Positions 18,411 to 28,797 are shown, counted from the first letter of the stretch. The stretch: 59,303 nt of DNA from Propionispora hippei DSM 15287 (GCF_900141835.1 NZ_FQZD01000023.1:1-59303); one strand, 5' to 3'. Made by a program: numbers and translations. Notes: generated from the sequence alone by a model not told the origin.

Positions 18411-18444
18411 CTGTCATGATTTTGTCATATCTGAAGCCTATACT
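18411..18444 (+). promoter_or_regulatory. OmpR/PhoB-type direct repeat and -10 box before the secreted protein gene
   Basis: CTGTCAT (18411-18417) and TTGTCAT (18422-18428) repeat at exactly 11 bases; TATACT (18439-18444) follows ten bases later. No good -35 is present. In promoters activated by OmpR-family regulators, such repeats replace the -35. The arrangement resembles the enterobacterial Pho box, but the adjacent two-component regulator is the simpler candidate. Confidence 0.55.
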
Positions 18445-18486
18445 AAAACTGACAAAAGAACCCAATTATGATACGGAGGGATTCAC

Positions 18487-19161
18487 ATGAATGTAAAAAG
18501 AATTTCCCAAACGGCTATGGCAGGTCTGGTTGCCGCGACCTTCCTGGTAGGCAGCCTGGCAGTGTTGCCGACAGTACAAGCGGCTGACGGCGCCAATCGC
18601 CCGGCGATTGAACAGCGTCACAAGCTCACTCCGGAACAGATAGCCGAACACATTGCCACTACCTTTTCGCTAGATAAAGACACGGTCCTGCAATACTATA
18701 ACAATGGTACAAGCTTCAAGGATATCCGGCATGCCGCTTTTTTAGCCAAAGCAGGCAACCTCTCGCTGGATACTGTTTTACAAACTAAAACCGACAGCAA
18801 TTCCTGGCAAGACGTAGCTCATACCCTGAAAATCAGCCCGCAGCAAATCAAAGCTGCCCGCATAGATTTACAGGCGAACCATCTAACCAAGGCCGGTCTT
18901 GACAAGCAAGCAGCCGTTACTCTCTTAAATCAGGGCTATCATCCCCGCGATATCGCCTGCGCCAATCAATTGAGCAACGATACAGGTAAATCCATCGCCG
19001 ATGTGCTGTCTTATAAAAAGATCAACAATACCTGGCAGGAGGTAGCCACTACCCTCGGTGTCAGCCCCAAACAATTCAAGCAGGAAATGAAAAATCTAAA
19101 AGGCTCTTTCCCACACCATGGCGGCTTCCACCAGGGAGGCACCGATCGAATAGCCTATTAA
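18487..19161 (+). CDS. Secreted protein with two tandem helical repeat modules
   Basis: 224 residues, family not recognised. An N-terminal signal peptide (about 1-32: charged start, LVAATFLVGSLAVLPTV, cleavage near VQAAD) is followed by two similar modules of about 66 residues (roughly 60-127 and 137-201). Each has a turn such as SWQDVAHTLKISPQQIK or TWQEVATTLGVSPKQFK. The tail is rich in His and Gly (FPHHGGFHQGG), possibly metal-binding. ACGGAGGG precedes the ATG. It lies just after the two-component system on the same strand, with its own regulated-looking promoter, so it may be an exported effector of that system. Confidence 0.7.
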   Translation: MNVKRISQTAMAGLVAATFLVGSLAVLPTVQAADGANRPAIEQRHKLTPEQIAEHIATTFSLDKDTVLQYYNNGTSFKDIRHAAFLAKAGNLSLDTVLQTKTDSNSWQDVAHTLKISPQQIKAARIDLQANHLTKAGLDKQAAVTLLNQGYHPRDIACANQLSNDTGKSIADVLSYKKINNTWQEVATTLGVSPKQFKQEMKNLKGSFPHHGGFHQGGTDRIAY

Positions 19162-19190
19162 TTTTAACCATTCCAAATTAGACAAACGCA

Positions 19191-19258
19191 ATAAAAAAGA
19201 ACCTGACTTACGCCAGGTTCCTGCGCAGACCGGCCTAGCTTTTGGCCGGTCTGTCTTT
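19191..19258. terminator. Double hairpin between convergent genes
   Basis: Two stems: GAACCTG/CAGGTTC (about 19200-19220) with a T run on the minus strand, and AGACCGGCC/GGCCGGTCT (19227-19252) with GTCTTTTC on the plus strand. They serve the secreted-protein gene from the left and the asparaginase gene from the right. Confidence 0.85.
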
Positions 19259-19287
19259 TCATTTCAGAAGAGATAACTGCCTTCCTG

Positions 19288-20283
19288 TCAAAAAACAGCT
19301 TCCACTGTCCCAATAACATCGCCGCAATGATTTTTTTGCACAAAGGGAAATTTAGCCGCCAACAACTCAAACTCCTGAGCTGAAATCAAGTCCAGCTTTT
19401 TCAGAAGAGAAATGACCACCGGCGCAATCGGCGCGTTACCACCATCGTCAATTTTGAGCGCTATCCCCAGTCCTTCATTTACCGCCGACAGACAATAGAC
19501 CGCCTCAGCACCGACTTTGGCGGCCAGACGTCCCTTGGTGACTTGCATGATTACCGTGTCCAGGCGGCCGGTGCCGGCAACTATCTGAGGATAAGCCAGC
19601 ATCGCATTCCGGATGGCGACGACGGCAGCCTGGCTTTCACCCCAGTCGGCTGCCGTCGGATTCGCCAGTTTGGCATAAGCCAGCGCCATATTCCGTAAAG
19701 GCAGGTAAAAGACAGGAACGCCGCAACCGTCAATGCCTGTCTCCACTTCGGCTACCGGCAAGCCGGCTGACCGGCTGACCGCCTGCAGCATCAATTGCTG
19801 TACCGGATGTTCCAGGGCAAAATACCGGTCCCGCGGCACCTCCAGCAAGGCAGCCAAAGCCAGCATGCCGGAATGTTTGCCGGAGCAAGGATTGTGCACA
19901 GCCTGATAAGGCAGGTTCCGGCACATCAACTCCCTGGCAGCTTTACCGCTGAGTGGTCTGGCCGTGCCGCAGGCAAGGGCCTCGGTAGTCAAACCGATTT
20001 TGCTTAGCAGTTGACTGATGATCTCCACATGGTCCGATTCACCGCTATGGGAAGCCGTCATAATGGCAAGCTCCCTGGTTGTCAGGTTAAACCTATCCAG
20101 ACCGCCCCGTTCCACCAGCGGCAACACTTGAAAAGGCTTGGCCGCCGACCGCCAGAACATCCTCCGTCCGGCATCGCCGACCTGATACTGCACCTGTCCT
20201 GTCCGGTCCACCGCCACAATATCGCCGCGGTGAAGGCATTCCACCTTGCCACCGCGGGTATAGTGTAGTAATACTTCACTCAT
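19288..20283 (-). CDS. L-asparaginase II-family protein
   Basis: 331 residues of the asparaginase II family (Rhizobium type, unrelated to the classical bacterial asparaginases). Motifs: RSAAKPFQ (about 46-53), ASHSGESDH, NPCSGKHSGMLA (about 131-142, the serine/lysine-rich active loop) and GIDGCGVPVFYLPL. The classical type I/II TGGT motif is absent, as expected. The start is the ATG at 20283 after AGGAGG. It follows ftsH after a terminator and probably has an independent transcript. It lacks a signal peptide, so it is cytoplasmic. Confidence 0.88.
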   Translation of the reverse strand: MSEVLLHYTRGGKVECLHRGDIVAVDRTGQVQYQVGDAGRRMFWRSAAKPFQVLPLVERGGLDRFNLTTRELAIMTASHSGESDHVEIISQLLSKIGLTTEALACGTARPLSGKAARELMCRNLPYQAVHNPCSGKHSGMLALAALLEVPRDRYFALEHPVQQLMLQAVSRSAGLPVAEVETGIDGCGVPVFYLPLRNMALAYAKLANPTAADWGESQAAVVAIRNAMLAYPQIVAGTGRLDTVIMQVTKGRLAAKVGAEAVYCLSAVNEGLGIALKIDDGGNAPIAPVVISLLKKLDLISAQEFELLAAKFPFVQKNHCGDVIGTVEAVF

Positions 20284-20303
20284 AGCCAATTCCTCCTATA
20301 AAG

Positions 20304-20335
20304 AAGAAAAGACTTGTATAGTGCAAGTCTTTTCC
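20304..20335 (-). terminator. Terminator after ftsH
   Basis: AAAAGACTTG / CAAGTCTTTT stem with a seven-base loop and T-rich flank on the minus strand. Confidence 0.85.
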
Positions 20336-20351
20336 ACAATGATGTTACTTA

Positions 20352-22280
20352 TTAACGTTGCCAGCCGTGTTCGCGGGAAAGGTACACGATTTTCGGTCCC
20401 TCTGCCACACCACCACTGCCGGTATTATCCTGTGCAGCCGGTTCAGCCGATTCAGCCGATTTGTCTTCCCCTACCGCCGCGCCATCAATTTTTCCTTCTT
20501 TTAACAACTGCTCCAACTGAGACGCTTCCAGCGTCTCCCGCTCAATGAGTGCCTGGGCAATTAAATGCAGCTTATCAATATTGGTCCGCAGCATTTCTTC
20601 CGTCTTGGTATAGGCATCCTCAATTAAGCGGCGTACTTCCTGGTCTATGGCCGAAGCCACCTCTTCGCCGTAGTTGCGGTCGCGGGAAATATCACGACCC
20701 AAAAATACTTGCTGATCTTGCCGGCGGCCAAAGGTAATCGGTCCCAGCGCTTCGCTCATACCGAACTCGCAAATCATTTTGCGCACCAGATCGGTAGCCC
20801 GTTCCAGATCGTTTTGCGCCCCTGTGCTGATCTCGGACAGAACAACGGCCTCTGCCACCCGGCCACCCAGCAGGGTTTTCAATTGATCTAAGAGCTCCGA
20901 ACGGGTCGCGTAATAACGGTCTTCTTTCGGCAGCATCAGTGTATAACCACCGGCCCGGCCGCGGGGAATAATCGAAACCTTGTGCACCGGATCGGTGTGA
21001 GTCAGCAGCATGCCAATCAAAGCATGCCCGGCTTCATGATAGGCGGTAAGCTTCTTTTCCTTGTCGCTGATCACTTTGCTTTTCCGTTCCGGTCCGGCAA
21101 CCACCCGTTCCACTGCTTCTTCCAGCTCCGGCATTTCAATACGGCGCTTGTTGCGGCGCGCCGCCAACAGGGCTGCCTCGTTAACCAGATTGCTCAGGTC
21201 GGCGCCGGTAAAGCCGGGCGTACGACGGGCCAGTACTTCCAAACTGATCTCCTTGGCCACCGGTTTTCCTTTGGTATGGACTTTCAAAATCTCCGAACGG
21301 CCTTTTACATCCGGGCGGTCGACCACAATCTGCCGGTCAAAACGGCCGGGACGCAAGAGTGCCGGATCGAGAATATCGGGACGGTTGGTAGCGGCAATAA
21401 TAATAATTCCCTCATTGACGCCAAAGCCGTCCATTTCCACCAGCAACTGATTGAGCGTCTGTTCGCGCTCGTCATGTCCGCCGCCCAAACCGGCGCCGCG
21501 TTGACGGCCAACAGCGTCAATTTCATCAATAAACACAATGCACGGAGCATTCTTTTTTGCCTGTTCAAACAAGTCCCTCACCCGGGACGCACCGACACCG
21601 ACAAACATTTCCACGAAATCGGAGCCGCTGATGCTGAAAAACGGTACGCCAGCCTCGCCGGCCACAGCCCGCGCCAGCAGTGTTTTACCTGTTCCTGGCG
21701 GTCCAAACAGCAACACGCCCTTAGGAATACGCGCTCCTAAATCATTAAACTTTTTCGGATGCTTCAGAAACTCGACGACCTCTTCCAGTTCCTGCTTCGC
21801 CTCATCGGCGCCGGCCACATCGTGGAAGGTCACTTTGATCTTGTCTTCGCTGTGCAGCTTGGCACGGCTTTTACCGAAAGACATCACCCGGTTGCCGCCG
21901 CCCTGGGTTTGCTGCATAATGAAAAACCATACGCCGATCAAGAGCAGCATCGGCAGAATTGACGAGAAAATTGTTGTCCACCAGGGTGGCTGTGGCGGCT
22001 GTTCAGCCTTAATATCCACATTTTTTTCCCGTAATGTATTAATCAGTGTAGGATCATTGGGTGCAACTGTGGTAAACTCCTGACCATCCTTAAGCTTACC
22101 TTTAATCGTATTGTCCACGATCGTTACACGTTCAACCTTTTGATCCGTTGTTTGCTGCAGAAACTGCGTATAGCTGATTTCCTGCTTGTTCGTGGTACGC
22201 GATGAATAGTAGTCAATTATCGATATGGCAATGATGATAATTAACAAGTAAAAACTGACATTACGAAAAAATTTATTCAA
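20352..22280 (-). CDS. ftsH: ATP-dependent zinc metalloprotease FtsH
   Basis: Membrane-bound AAA+ protease that degrades misfolded membrane and some soluble proteins. 642 residues: TM1 (about 8-22), a small extracytoplasmic domain, TM2 (about 107-125), AAA domain with GPPGTGKT (Walker A), [13 protein letters not shown] (Walker B), SRH region [20 protein letters not shown], and the peptidase with HEAGH zinc site. The start is TTG with GGAGG upstream. A promoter lies at 22352-22380, but the gene also follows tilS-hpt closely as in the usual tilS-hpt-ftsH order. Confidence 0.98.
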   Translation of the reverse strand: MNKFFRNVSFYLLIIIIAISIIDYYSSRTTNKQEISYTQFLQQTTDQKVERVTIVDNTIKGKLKDGQEFTTVAPNDPTLINTLREKNVDIKAEQPPQPPWWTTIFSSILPMLLLIGVWFFIMQQTQGGGNRVMSFGKSRAKLHSEDKIKVTFHDVAGADEAKQELEEVVEFLKHPKKFNDLGARIPKGVLLFGPPGTGKTLLARAVAGEAGVPFFSISGSDFVEMFVGVGASRVRDLFEQAKKNAPCIVFIDEIDAVGRQRGAGLGGGHDEREQTLNQLLVEMDGFGVNEGIIIIAATNRPDILDPALLRPGRFDRQIVVDRPDVKGRSEILKVHTKGKPVAKEISLEVLARRTPGFTGADLSNLVNEAALLAARRNKRRIEMPELEEAVERVVAGPERKSKVISDKEKKLTAYHEAGHALIGMLLTHTDPVHKVSIIPRGRAGGYTLMLPKEDRYYATRSELLDQLKTLLGGRVAEAVVLSEISTGAQNDLERATDLVRKMICEFGMSEALGPITFGRRQDQQVFLGRDISRDRNYGEEVASAIDQEVRRLIEDAYTKTEEMLRTNIDKLHLIAQALIERETLEASQLEQLLKEGKIDGAAVGEDKSAESAEPAAQDNTGSGGVAEGPKIVYLSREHGWQR

Positions 22281-22351
22281 AAAGTAGCCCTCCTCTCACT
22301 AGAGCCCAAAACCGATATTCCTCAGAGGTTTAAATACCTCCATAGTAGAAC

Positions 22352-22380
22352 ATTATACCATAACTGCCACTACTAAACAA
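22352..22380 (-). promoter_or_regulatory. Likely ftsH promoter
   Basis: Minus strand TTGTTT (22375-22380), 17 bases, TATAAT (22352-22357). Between it and the start lies a short inverted repeat, GAGGT/ACCTC (22325-22340), of unknown use. Confidence 0.5.
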
Positions 22381-22407
22381 TTTTTTGCCTTCAGCTTTTA
22401 ACAAATT

Positions 22408-22959
22408 TTATGGTTCATATACTGCCGGTTTCAAGATACCGATAAACGGCAGATTACGGTACTTCTCGGCATAATCCAATCCATAGCCGACCACAAAATG
22501 ATCCGGTATGGTAAAACCGTTATAATCTATATGTACATTCACCTTCCGGCGCTCCGGTTTGTTAAGGAGCGTGCACATCCGGAGACTGGCCGGTTTGCGT
22601 GATTTGATATTATCCAGTAAATAATTTAGGGTCAGACCTGAATCAATGATATCCTCTACCACTAGTATGTGCTTTCCTTCCACTGTTTCATCCAGGTCTT
22701 TTAAAATACGCACCACGCCGCTGGAGGACGTACCGGCACCATAGCTGGACACCGCCATAAAATCAATGGCAACCGGAATATCAATCGCCCGCGCCAGATC
22801 GGCCATAAAAATAACCGCCCCGCGCAGTACGCCAATCATCAAAATTTCCTTGCCCGCATAATCCTGAGAAATCTGCCTTCCCATATCGGCAATCCGCTGT
22901 TTTAGCTCCTCCGTGCTAATCAGCACTCTTTCCACATCATCCATCATCGAATGTATCAT
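22408..22959 (-). CDS. hpt: Hypoxanthine phosphoribosyltransferase
   Basis: Purine salvage enzyme converting hypoxanthine (and guanine) plus PRPP to nucleotide. 183 residues; [39 protein letters not shown] and the PRPP loop [18 protein letters not shown] are all present, as is the [11 protein letters not shown]-terminal region. It overlaps the end of tilS by 23 bases; its GGGGGAG site lies inside tilS, so translation is probably coupled. Confidence 0.96.
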   Translation of the reverse strand: MIHSMMDDVERVLISTEELKQRIADMGRQISQDYAGKEILMIGVLRGAVIFMADLARAIDIPVAIDFMAVSSYGAGTSSSGVVRILKDLDETVEGKHILVVEDIIDSGLTLNYLLDNIKSRKPASLRMCTLLNKPERRKVNVHIDYNGFTIPDHFVVGYGLDYAEKYRNLPFIGILKPAVYEP

Positions 22960-24352
22960 CTTTCTCCCCCTGCTTTTCGATTGTTAGCTGCAATAAATTC
23001 CGAGTATTGCTGTCTATTTTGCCCCGTTCAGACTGCCTGAAACCACAGACCCACAGTATTCCTGCTGCATCGTAGATGATCGGCACCTGATCGCGCTGTT
23101 GACGCTCTACCTTGGCGTCAATAAAAAAGTCCTTCAATTTTTTGCTGCCCCGCATACCTGACGGAACAAAACGGTCTCCCGGCAGACGCGTCCTGATACC
23201 CAAGGGCGGCACAAGCTTGTCGGCATCAAAGACCGCGTTCTGCGACGAATGGTCATCAGTACTAGCTTGCAATAATCGGGCGTGAACTATGCACCCTAAT
23301 TCCGCCGCCACCGTGCGGCCCGGTACATTCAGCAGGATGTCCACCGGAGCAGGAATCTCCGGCTCCGGCGGTCGGGACTGAGTGCCAATGACAAGACCGT
23401 TGTAAGTCTTGCGTGCCCAAAGGCAGCCGGGCAACGGCAGGCAGGCGCCTACCTGTCCGGTTAAAATCATCTCTATCATTTTTTCCACATGATAGAAGCT
23501 TATTCCTCTTAGATTTCCCTGTTTTTTTTCAATTGTCAAACGCAATACTTCCCGCTGCAGCGCACAGGGCAGACCAGCAAACTTCTGTCCGTCCAGGGCG
23601 AACACCTCCGGCTCGGTTTGTACCGTTTCCTTCCAGATCTGTTCGGCTGCCGCCCGGACAAATGCGTGCTCCTCGCCAATGATCGCCGCCGTGCGGCACA
23701 AAGACTCCTTAATTGCCGGATTATAGCGTTCCTCCAGCCAAGGCAGCAGTTCCAGACGTATGGAATTGCGCAGATAATCGGTTTGCCGGTTGGTGCTGTC
23801 CGTGCGAGCCGGCAGTTTGTGCTCCCGGCAGTAGGCCTCAATCTCAGACCGGGTTACCGCCAGCAGTGGCCGGATAATTCCGTTGCCGGCCGGCAGCATA
23901 CCCGCCAGTCCGTCGCTGCCCGCGCCCCGTAAAAGATGGATAAGTACCGTCTCAGCCTGATCGTCCCGGTGATGGCCTGTGGCAATAGCTGCCGCTTTGA
24001 CCTCGGCGGCAACTTCCCGCAAATACCGGTATCTTAGGAACCTTGCCGTCTCCTCCAGAGAATGTCCGGAGCCGGCGGCCAAAGCCGGAACGTCTAGCGC
24101 CGTGCTATAGCAACGGATATCCCGTTGCCGGCAGAAATCGGCGACAAACTGCGCGTCTGCCGCCGACTCGGCCCCCCGGATCATATGGTCCATATGGGCC
24201 GCCACCAGTTCAATACCATAGGTTGAACGAAAAGCTTGCAGGATATGCAGCAACGCCAGTGAGTCCGGACCGCCGGAGCAGGCCAGCAGAATGGTATCGC
24301 CGGATCGCAGCAGCGAATGACTTTCTATGTATTGTTTAACTTTTTTTATCAT
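22937..24352 (-). CDS. tilS: tRNA(Ile)-lysidine synthase
   Basis: Converts C34 of tRNA-Ile(CAU) to lysidine. 471 residues from the ATG at 24352, with GAGGAG upstream. The N-terminal PP-loop ATPase has [17 protein letters not shown] (SGGPDS, about 23-28), [11 protein letters not shown] and [22 protein letters not shown]; the C-terminal TilS domain has [31 protein letters not shown]. It is followed by hpt and ftsH as in most Firmicutes. Confidence 0.97.
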   Translation of the reverse strand: MIKKVKQYIESHSLLRSGDTILLACSGGPDSLALLHILQAFRSTYGIELVAAHMDHMIRGAESAADAQFVADFCRQRDIRCYSTALDVPALAAGSGHSLEETARFLRYRYLREVAAEVKAAAIATGHHRDDQAETVLIHLLRGAGSDGLAGMLPAGNGIIRPLLAVTRSEIEAYCREHKLPARTDSTNRQTDYLRNSIRLELLPWLEERYNPAIKESLCRTAAIIGEEHAFVRAAAEQIWKETVQTEPEVFALDGQKFAGLPCALQREVLRLTIEKKQGNLRGISFYHVEKMIEMILTGQVGACLPLPGCLWARKTYNGLVIGTQSRPPEPEIPAPVDILLNVPGRTVAAELGCIVHARLLQASTDDHSSQNAVFDADKLVPPLGIRTRLPGDRFVPSGMRGSKKLKDFFIDAKVERQQRDQVPIIYDAAGILWVCGFRQSERGKIDSNTRNLLQLTIEKQGEKDDTFDDG

Positions 24353-24395
24353 ACGACCGGCTTCTCCTCTAGAGCGTGTCAAAAAACTAGCCGGA

Positions 24396-24851
24396 TTATT
24401 TCGGCAGCTTTCCGACACGCCCTAATTTATTATAATTTATCACCAGGCGATAGACGGTAGAACTGGAAAAAATGCCGAAAGCAATGGCGGCGCCCGTTAA
24501 AACGGTACGCATAGCCATGGATACCCCGTCTACGTAGTGTCCCTTTACCATATATAGCATGGTCGTATAGGCTTCGCTGCCCGGCACCAGGGGGAAAAAG
24601 GCGGGAATAATAAAGATGGTTGCCGGTTTCTTTAGCAGCCGGGCCAATAACTCGGCCGATACGCCGATGACAATGCTGGCCAAGAAATTAGCCATTATCG
24701 GGTTGGCTCCCGCCAGTCCCGCCAGATACATAACCCCCCAGGCGGCCACGCCAACGCCGCCGGCATATAGCAACAGACTACGCGGAATCCGGTACAACAC
24801 CCCGACAGAAACAGACATTAGAAACACCGCCACCAATTTAAAAATAACCAT
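24396..24851 (-). CDS. Threonine/serine exporter family, C-terminal half (ThrE_2-type)
   Basis: 151 residues, almost wholly hydrophobic with about four membrane segments (for example LVAVFLMSVSVGVLYRIP, GVGVAAWGVMYLAGLAG, TVLTGAAIAFGIFSSS). PLVPGSEAYTTMLYM matches the conserved P-L-V-P-G turn of the family. Together with the protein at 24876-25634 it corresponds to a ThrE-type exporter split over two genes, a common form in Firmicutes. The 24-base gap implies co-expression. Amino acid export is a family-level inference. Confidence 0.85.
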   Translation of the reverse strand: MVIFKLVAVFLMSVSVGVLYRIPRSLLLYAGGVGVAAWGVMYLAGLAGANPIMANFLASIVIGVSAELLARLLKKPATIFIIPAFFPLVPGSEAYTTMLYMVKGHYVDGVSMAMRTVLTGAAIAFGIFSSSTVYRLVINYNKLGRVGKLPK

Positions 24852-24875
24852 ACTACCTTCCCTTTCACCGCTTTT

Positions 24876-25634
24876 TCACAGGACCGTCGCCAGGACGATA
24901 AAAACGCCCATGGCTACCGCCACCGCCGTTAGCAGGGCTTCCATACCCCGTGACAAGCCGCTCACCAGATCACCGACAATGAAATCACGCAGCGCATTGG
25001 TAATCGCCATCCCTGGCACCAGGGGCATAATGCCGCCGATAATAATGCTGTCACGGCCCAACTGGGGCCAGTAATAGTATAAAACCGAACCAATCACCGC
25101 CACTACTGCGCCGCCTAAAAATTCATAAGCTACCGGCGTTCCCTGCAGCCGGGAAACAACATGGGCGATATAGCGTACCGCGCCGGCGGCCACAAAAGCC
25201 GCCCCAATCTCAAAAAAGCCGCCTGCCTGCAGAACGGCGGTCGTCGCCCCGATGGCGCCCGACGCAGCTATGGAAGTCGGCAAGGAAAATCCGCTCCGTT
25301 CCTGGGAGATGCGCAGCAGGATGGCTTTGGCGCTGCCAGGATCAATGCGCCGTTCCACCAGACGGCGGGACAGCTCATTCACCTTGGCAATGCGGTCCAG
25401 GTTGATCGTCCGGTCCCTGACCCGGCGAATCATTGTCAGCGACTGGCCTGACGCATCGCTTACCGTCAGAAAGACCCCTGTCGGAATGACAAAGCTCTCC
25501 ACACCGGCCGCGCCACAGGCCCTGGCCATATGCTCCATCGTTTCTTCCACCCGCCGGGTCTCGCCGCCGTTTTTTAGCAGGACTTCGCCGGCCAGCGCCG
25601 CCAACAGAACAATCTTTTCCAAGGGAATTTCCAC
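24876..25634 (-). CDS. Threonine/serine exporter family, N-terminal half (ThrE-type)
   Basis: 252 residues from a GTG at 25634 preceded by AAAGGTGG; the frame runs open to 25874 but the extra part has low-complexity, unlikely sequence. A cytoplasmic start (GEVLLKNGGETRRVEETMEHMARACG) has the N-G-G/A-E-x-x-R-V/E pattern of the family, followed by five membrane segments, including MPLVPGMAITNALRDFIVGDLVSG with the conserved PLVPG motif. It pairs with 24396-24851. Confidence 0.88.
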   Translation of the reverse strand: MEIPLEKIVLLAALAGEVLLKNGGETRRVEETMEHMARACGAAGVESFVIPTGVFLTVSDASGQSLTMIRRVRDRTINLDRIAKVNELSRRLVERRIDPGSAKAILLRISQERSGFSLPTSIAASGAIGATTAVLQAGGFFEIGAAFVAAGAVRYIAHVVSRLQGTPVAYEFLGGAVVAVIGSVLYYYWPQLGRDSIIIGGIMPLVPGMAITNALRDFIVGDLVSGLSRGMEALLTAVAVAMGVFIVLATVL

Positions 25635-25876
25635 ACTGCCACCACCTTTGGTATTACTGTTCGCCCAGATTATAGAATTTCCTTCTGGGTCCGGCAGCCC
25701 GACCCCGGGAAGACCGCCGGCATGAGCAGAAAAGACAGTCCACAAAACAAAGTGATGTGCCAAATGATCACGTTCACAGGCTTCACAACCACTCGCGGGT
25801 CCTGACCGTACAAAATAAGGGAGGGTACTAAAATAGTATGGCTCCCTCCCTCGTCGCTTATTAAATCCCGGCACAG

Positions 25877-25906
25877 AAAAACAGCCGGTTTATCCGGCTG
25901 TTTTTC
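25877..25906 (-). terminator. Terminator overlapping the end of spoIIE
   Basis: AAAAACAGCCGG / CCGGCTGTTTTT stem on both strands. The left arm of the minus-strand stem encodes the last residues of SpoIIE, so the hairpin starts before the stop codon. Confidence 0.85.
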
Positions 25907-28355
25907 CCTGCAGGGCATTGGACTCGGCAATCCGGACGGCCAACACCGTCATATCATCCCGTAGGTGTCCGCCCGATAAACGCTTGGCTTCTGCCAAAAT
26001 CTGCTGTGCCACCTCCTGCGGCTGGCTGCTGCGCAGACGCCGCAAATAATTAATTACCCAATTCTCTTTGCCGGCGGCCGTCGCCTGCACATCGGCCACA
26101 CCATCGCTTACCATGACAATAATATCGCCTGCCGCCAGTTGGGCCTCTACCGGCTCAATCTCGATCTGCTGCAATATGCCGATTGGCAACGATGCCGACC
26201 GGATCATACCTACTTCATGAACCCGCTTTACAAAACTTGGCGGAGCGCCAATTTTGAGAAACTCCACCGCTCCGTTGTAGGTGTCAATAATCGCCATATC
26301 CAGCGTAACAAAGCTTTCAGCCGGTCCTTGCAGCAACAGCATTGCATTGGTTGTCCTAATGGCCGATTCCACAGCAAAACCGGCAGTCAGCAGCTTTTCC
26401 ATAAGTTGTACCGCCAGAGAACTTTCCTTCGCTGCCTGACTGCCACTTCCCATGCCGTCGCTTAGCAGCAGCAGCGTTTTTCCTTGCGGCAGATGGGTAA
26501 CGGAACAGGTGTCGCCGCAGACCTGCTGTGCTTCCTTGGACAAGCTGGCCATACCGGCCTGTACGGTAAAGCGCTTGGCCGGCTGAAGCGTGATTTGGCA
26601 GGGTTTGTGTCGCAGGGCATGGCCACACTGAGTCCGCAGCACCATTCGTTCCTGCAGCAAATTGGCGGCCAACGGCAAAATAACCTGTCGGCATTCCTGC
26701 CGGTCCTGACAAGGCTGCTTTTCCAGCCGGATACACAGTGTTCCCTGGCGGCCATTCACTTTCACACCGGTCACGGGGCAGCCCGCCTCGGCTGCTTTTG
26801 ACGCCAGCAACGCCGCTGCTTTTCGGTCATCATTTGTTTCCCTGACCACTTCCTGCGCCAGGTTGCCCACAATATTGGCAATCGCTTTCATTTGTTCGGC
26901 CACCAACTGCCGCTGGCCGGCCAGCTTGTAACGGCTGCCGCCACTGCCGCCACACTGTTCAGCCACTGCAGCAATAGCCGCTGCCAGTTCCCGTTGTTTA
27001 ATGCATACGCTGCGCAAATGAGGCGGCAATGTACTGCCCGCAATAGCTTCCCCAGACAGAATCACCTCACTAATCACCTGACTTGTCCGGTAGAAATCAA
27101 CTTCCCAGCAATTGGCCCGCTGGGCGCAGGCCCCACAAACCTGTTCATCAATGGCCGCCAGCATCTTGGCAGTAGCCTCTTCCCGAAACTGTTCCGATCG
27201 CGGCTCGCTAACCCGGTTGATGGTCACTGCCAGTTCCTGAAATAAATCAGCTACATGAGTCAGCTTAGCCGCCGCCTCGTTAATTTTTGGCGACGGTTTT
27301 GCCCCTTCTCCCCGCGGCACAAAGCGTGCCGTCCATTCTCCCAGCCAGCTCATGGGCAGGCAGATAAAAGGAATCGCAGCCAAGGCAGATTCACTTAATA
27401 CATTTAACAGTTCAGCAGCTTGTCCAAAAAATAATATGGTCAACAGACTGCCTGTTTCAAAGCCTAAAATAACGGCAAATTTACCAAATTTACGAAAAAC
27501 ACCGGCAAAAGCCCCGGCCAGGGCATAATACGCCACATGCAGCACCGCGCCGTCCAGCAATCCGGCGGCCAGACCAAGCACGGTTCCGGCAGCGGCACCG
27601 GCTCCCGGTCCACCCGCCAGGGCCAGGATCATAATCAGCAGACTGCCGGCCATATTGCGTACATTGTAATCCAATAACCACCAGCCGTCCAAGCCGCTGG
27701 TAGCAATCGCCAACAAGACAACCAGACACATGAAGGTTTCCTGACTGAGCTGCCGGCCGGCGCTTGCCGGCGCTGCCTGCAAAACCGGAAAGGCGTATAA
27801 AAACGCGTAGGCCAGCAACATACACATGGCGGCCTCCAAACAAATCTCCAATACCGTATACAAGGTAACAACCGGTAGGTTCATATAAGCAAGTCCCAGT
27901 CCACCGAACAATACCGTGCCCATCAGAAACAACGGAACGGCCAGAAATTTCCGATGCAGCAGCGTAAGCTTGTCCGCCAGCAAAAAATAAAGCAATACTG
28001 ACAACCCGTAAACCGACGCCTCCGAATAGTGTCCGGCCGACAGGCTCCCCACTATTACCCAAAACCCGGCCCCTAAAGCCTGGCTGGGCAAAAATTGAGC
28101 AGTTGCCGCGAAAAAGGCCAGTCCGAAGGGGGAAATTTCGCCGAGAATACTGACTCTTGACAACAAGAAAGCCAGTACGGCAACAAATAAGTACTCCGCC
28201 GTCAGCATCACCGCAAAACGCCTAACCAACCGGCGTCCTACCTTGAAACTTTCTGTCATTCCTTGCTTTATAGCAGGCACTGCACTGACCTGTTCGGCCA
28301 TTTCCGGCAGCCCTACGGCTTTATCCGGCAAAGAAGCTACTGTTACTTTCGACAT
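25890..28355 (-). CDS. spoIIE: Stage II sporulation protein E (SpoIIE phosphatase)
   Basis: Membrane PP2C phosphatase that dephosphorylates the anti-anti-sigma factor SpoIIAA and so activates sigma-F in the forespore; also localises to the polar septum. 821 residues from the ATG at 28355 (GGAGG upstream). About ten membrane segments in residues 45-320, a central regulatory region with Cys pairs (VCGACAQRANCWEV), and a C-terminal PP2C domain with LLLLSDGMGSGSQA and IVMVSDGVAD carrying the metal-binding aspartates. It heads a run of housekeeping genes downstream. Confidence 0.97.
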   Translation of the reverse strand: MSKVTVASLPDKAVGLPEMAEQVSAVPAIKQGMTESFKVGRRLVRRFAVMLTAEYLFVAVLAFLLSRVSILGEISPFGLAFFAATAQFLPSQALGAGFWVIVGSLSAGHYSEASVYGLSVLLYFLLADKLTLLHRKFLAVPLFLMGTVLFGGLGLAYMNLPVVTLYTVLEICLEAAMCMLLAYAFLYAFPVLQAAPASAGRQLSQETFMCLVVLLAIATSGLDGWWLLDYNVRNMAGSLLIMILALAGGPGAGAAAGTVLGLAAGLLDGAVLHVAYYALAGAFAGVFRKFGKFAVILGFETGSLLTILFFGQAAELLNVLSESALAAIPFICLPMSWLGEWTARFVPRGEGAKPSPKINEAAAKLTHVADLFQELAVTINRVSEPRSEQFREEATAKMLAAIDEQVCGACAQRANCWEVDFYRTSQVISEVILSGEAIAGSTLPPHLRSVCIKQRELAAAIAAVAEQCGGSGGSRYKLAGQRQLVAEQMKAIANIVGNLAQEVVRETNDDRKAAALLASKAAEAGCPVTGVKVNGRQGTLCIRLEKQPCQDRQECRQVILPLAANLLQERMVLRTQCGHALRHKPCQITLQPAKRFTVQAGMASLSKEAQQVCGDTCSVTHLPQGKTLLLLSDGMGSGSQAAKESSLAVQLMEKLLTAGFAVESAIRTTNAMLLLQGPAESFVTLDMAIIDTYNGAVEFLKIGAPPSFVKRVHEVGMIRSASLPIGILQQIEIEPVEAQLAAGDIIVMVSDGVADVQATAAGKENWVINYLRRLRSSQPQEVAQQILAEAKRLSGGHLRDDMTVLAVRIAESNALQGKTAG

Positions 28356-28375
28356 AAGAACCTCCACCTCTGCTA

Positions 28376-28540
28376 TCTAGTCTCTTGGCAATTCTAAAAC
28401 GACAGAATGATGGCGGCTATGTTTCACAACACAAGGCGAAAGAAAGAGGCATACCGGACGTATGCCGTCTGACGACAACGCAGTGTTACGAAATATAGAC
28501 CGTCAGCATTACAGGCTTAGGGTTGTCCAGAGACGCTCAT
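28376..28540. repeat. Repeat family B, copy B2
   Basis: Starts near CTAGTCTCTTGGCAATTCTAA and ends near GGCTTAGGGTTGTCCAGAGA. The middle has ACAAGGCGAAAG, GAGGCATACC/GTATGCC and TGACGACAACG in the same order as copy B1 (40729-40897). It is a long imperfect palindrome upstream of spoIIE, so it may lie in or next to the spoIIE promoter. Confidence 0.8.
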
Positions 28541-28797
28541 CTGTACTATCATTTTACAAAAAGGAGTATCCAATCTTTGTCTGAACAAGTCGCCCAACTG
28601 GAAAAATATTCCGACATATGACAAGCGAAAAATACAAATATATCCATGACCGCCATTAATCAGCAGCGGCAGCTCCAGGAAACGGCTGAGTAAATTGTCG
28701 ATACAAATACAAAACAGCTAAGGCTTGCGCCTGTATTTCGCTAAAAAACAGATACAGGCTTCGCCGCTTTACTTTATTCCGTAACAGATTTTCGATA
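28541..28797. other. Gap without a gene
   Basis: No convincing coding frame or tRNA. It holds ATTGTCGATAC at about 28696, a weak match to the Spo0A box (TGTCGAA), which would fit control of spoIIE, but the match is imperfect. Confidence 0.35.

Noticed and set aside
18411..18428. Enterobacterial-type Pho box as evidence that the secreted protein belongs to the phosphate regulon
   Set aside because: The local Pho boxes are of the TTAACA type and the neighbouring two-component regulator is a simpler candidate for an 11-base repeat.
28541..28797. tRNA genes in the spoIIE upstream gap
   Set aside because: No cloverleaf or TTCGANTC arm was found on either strand.
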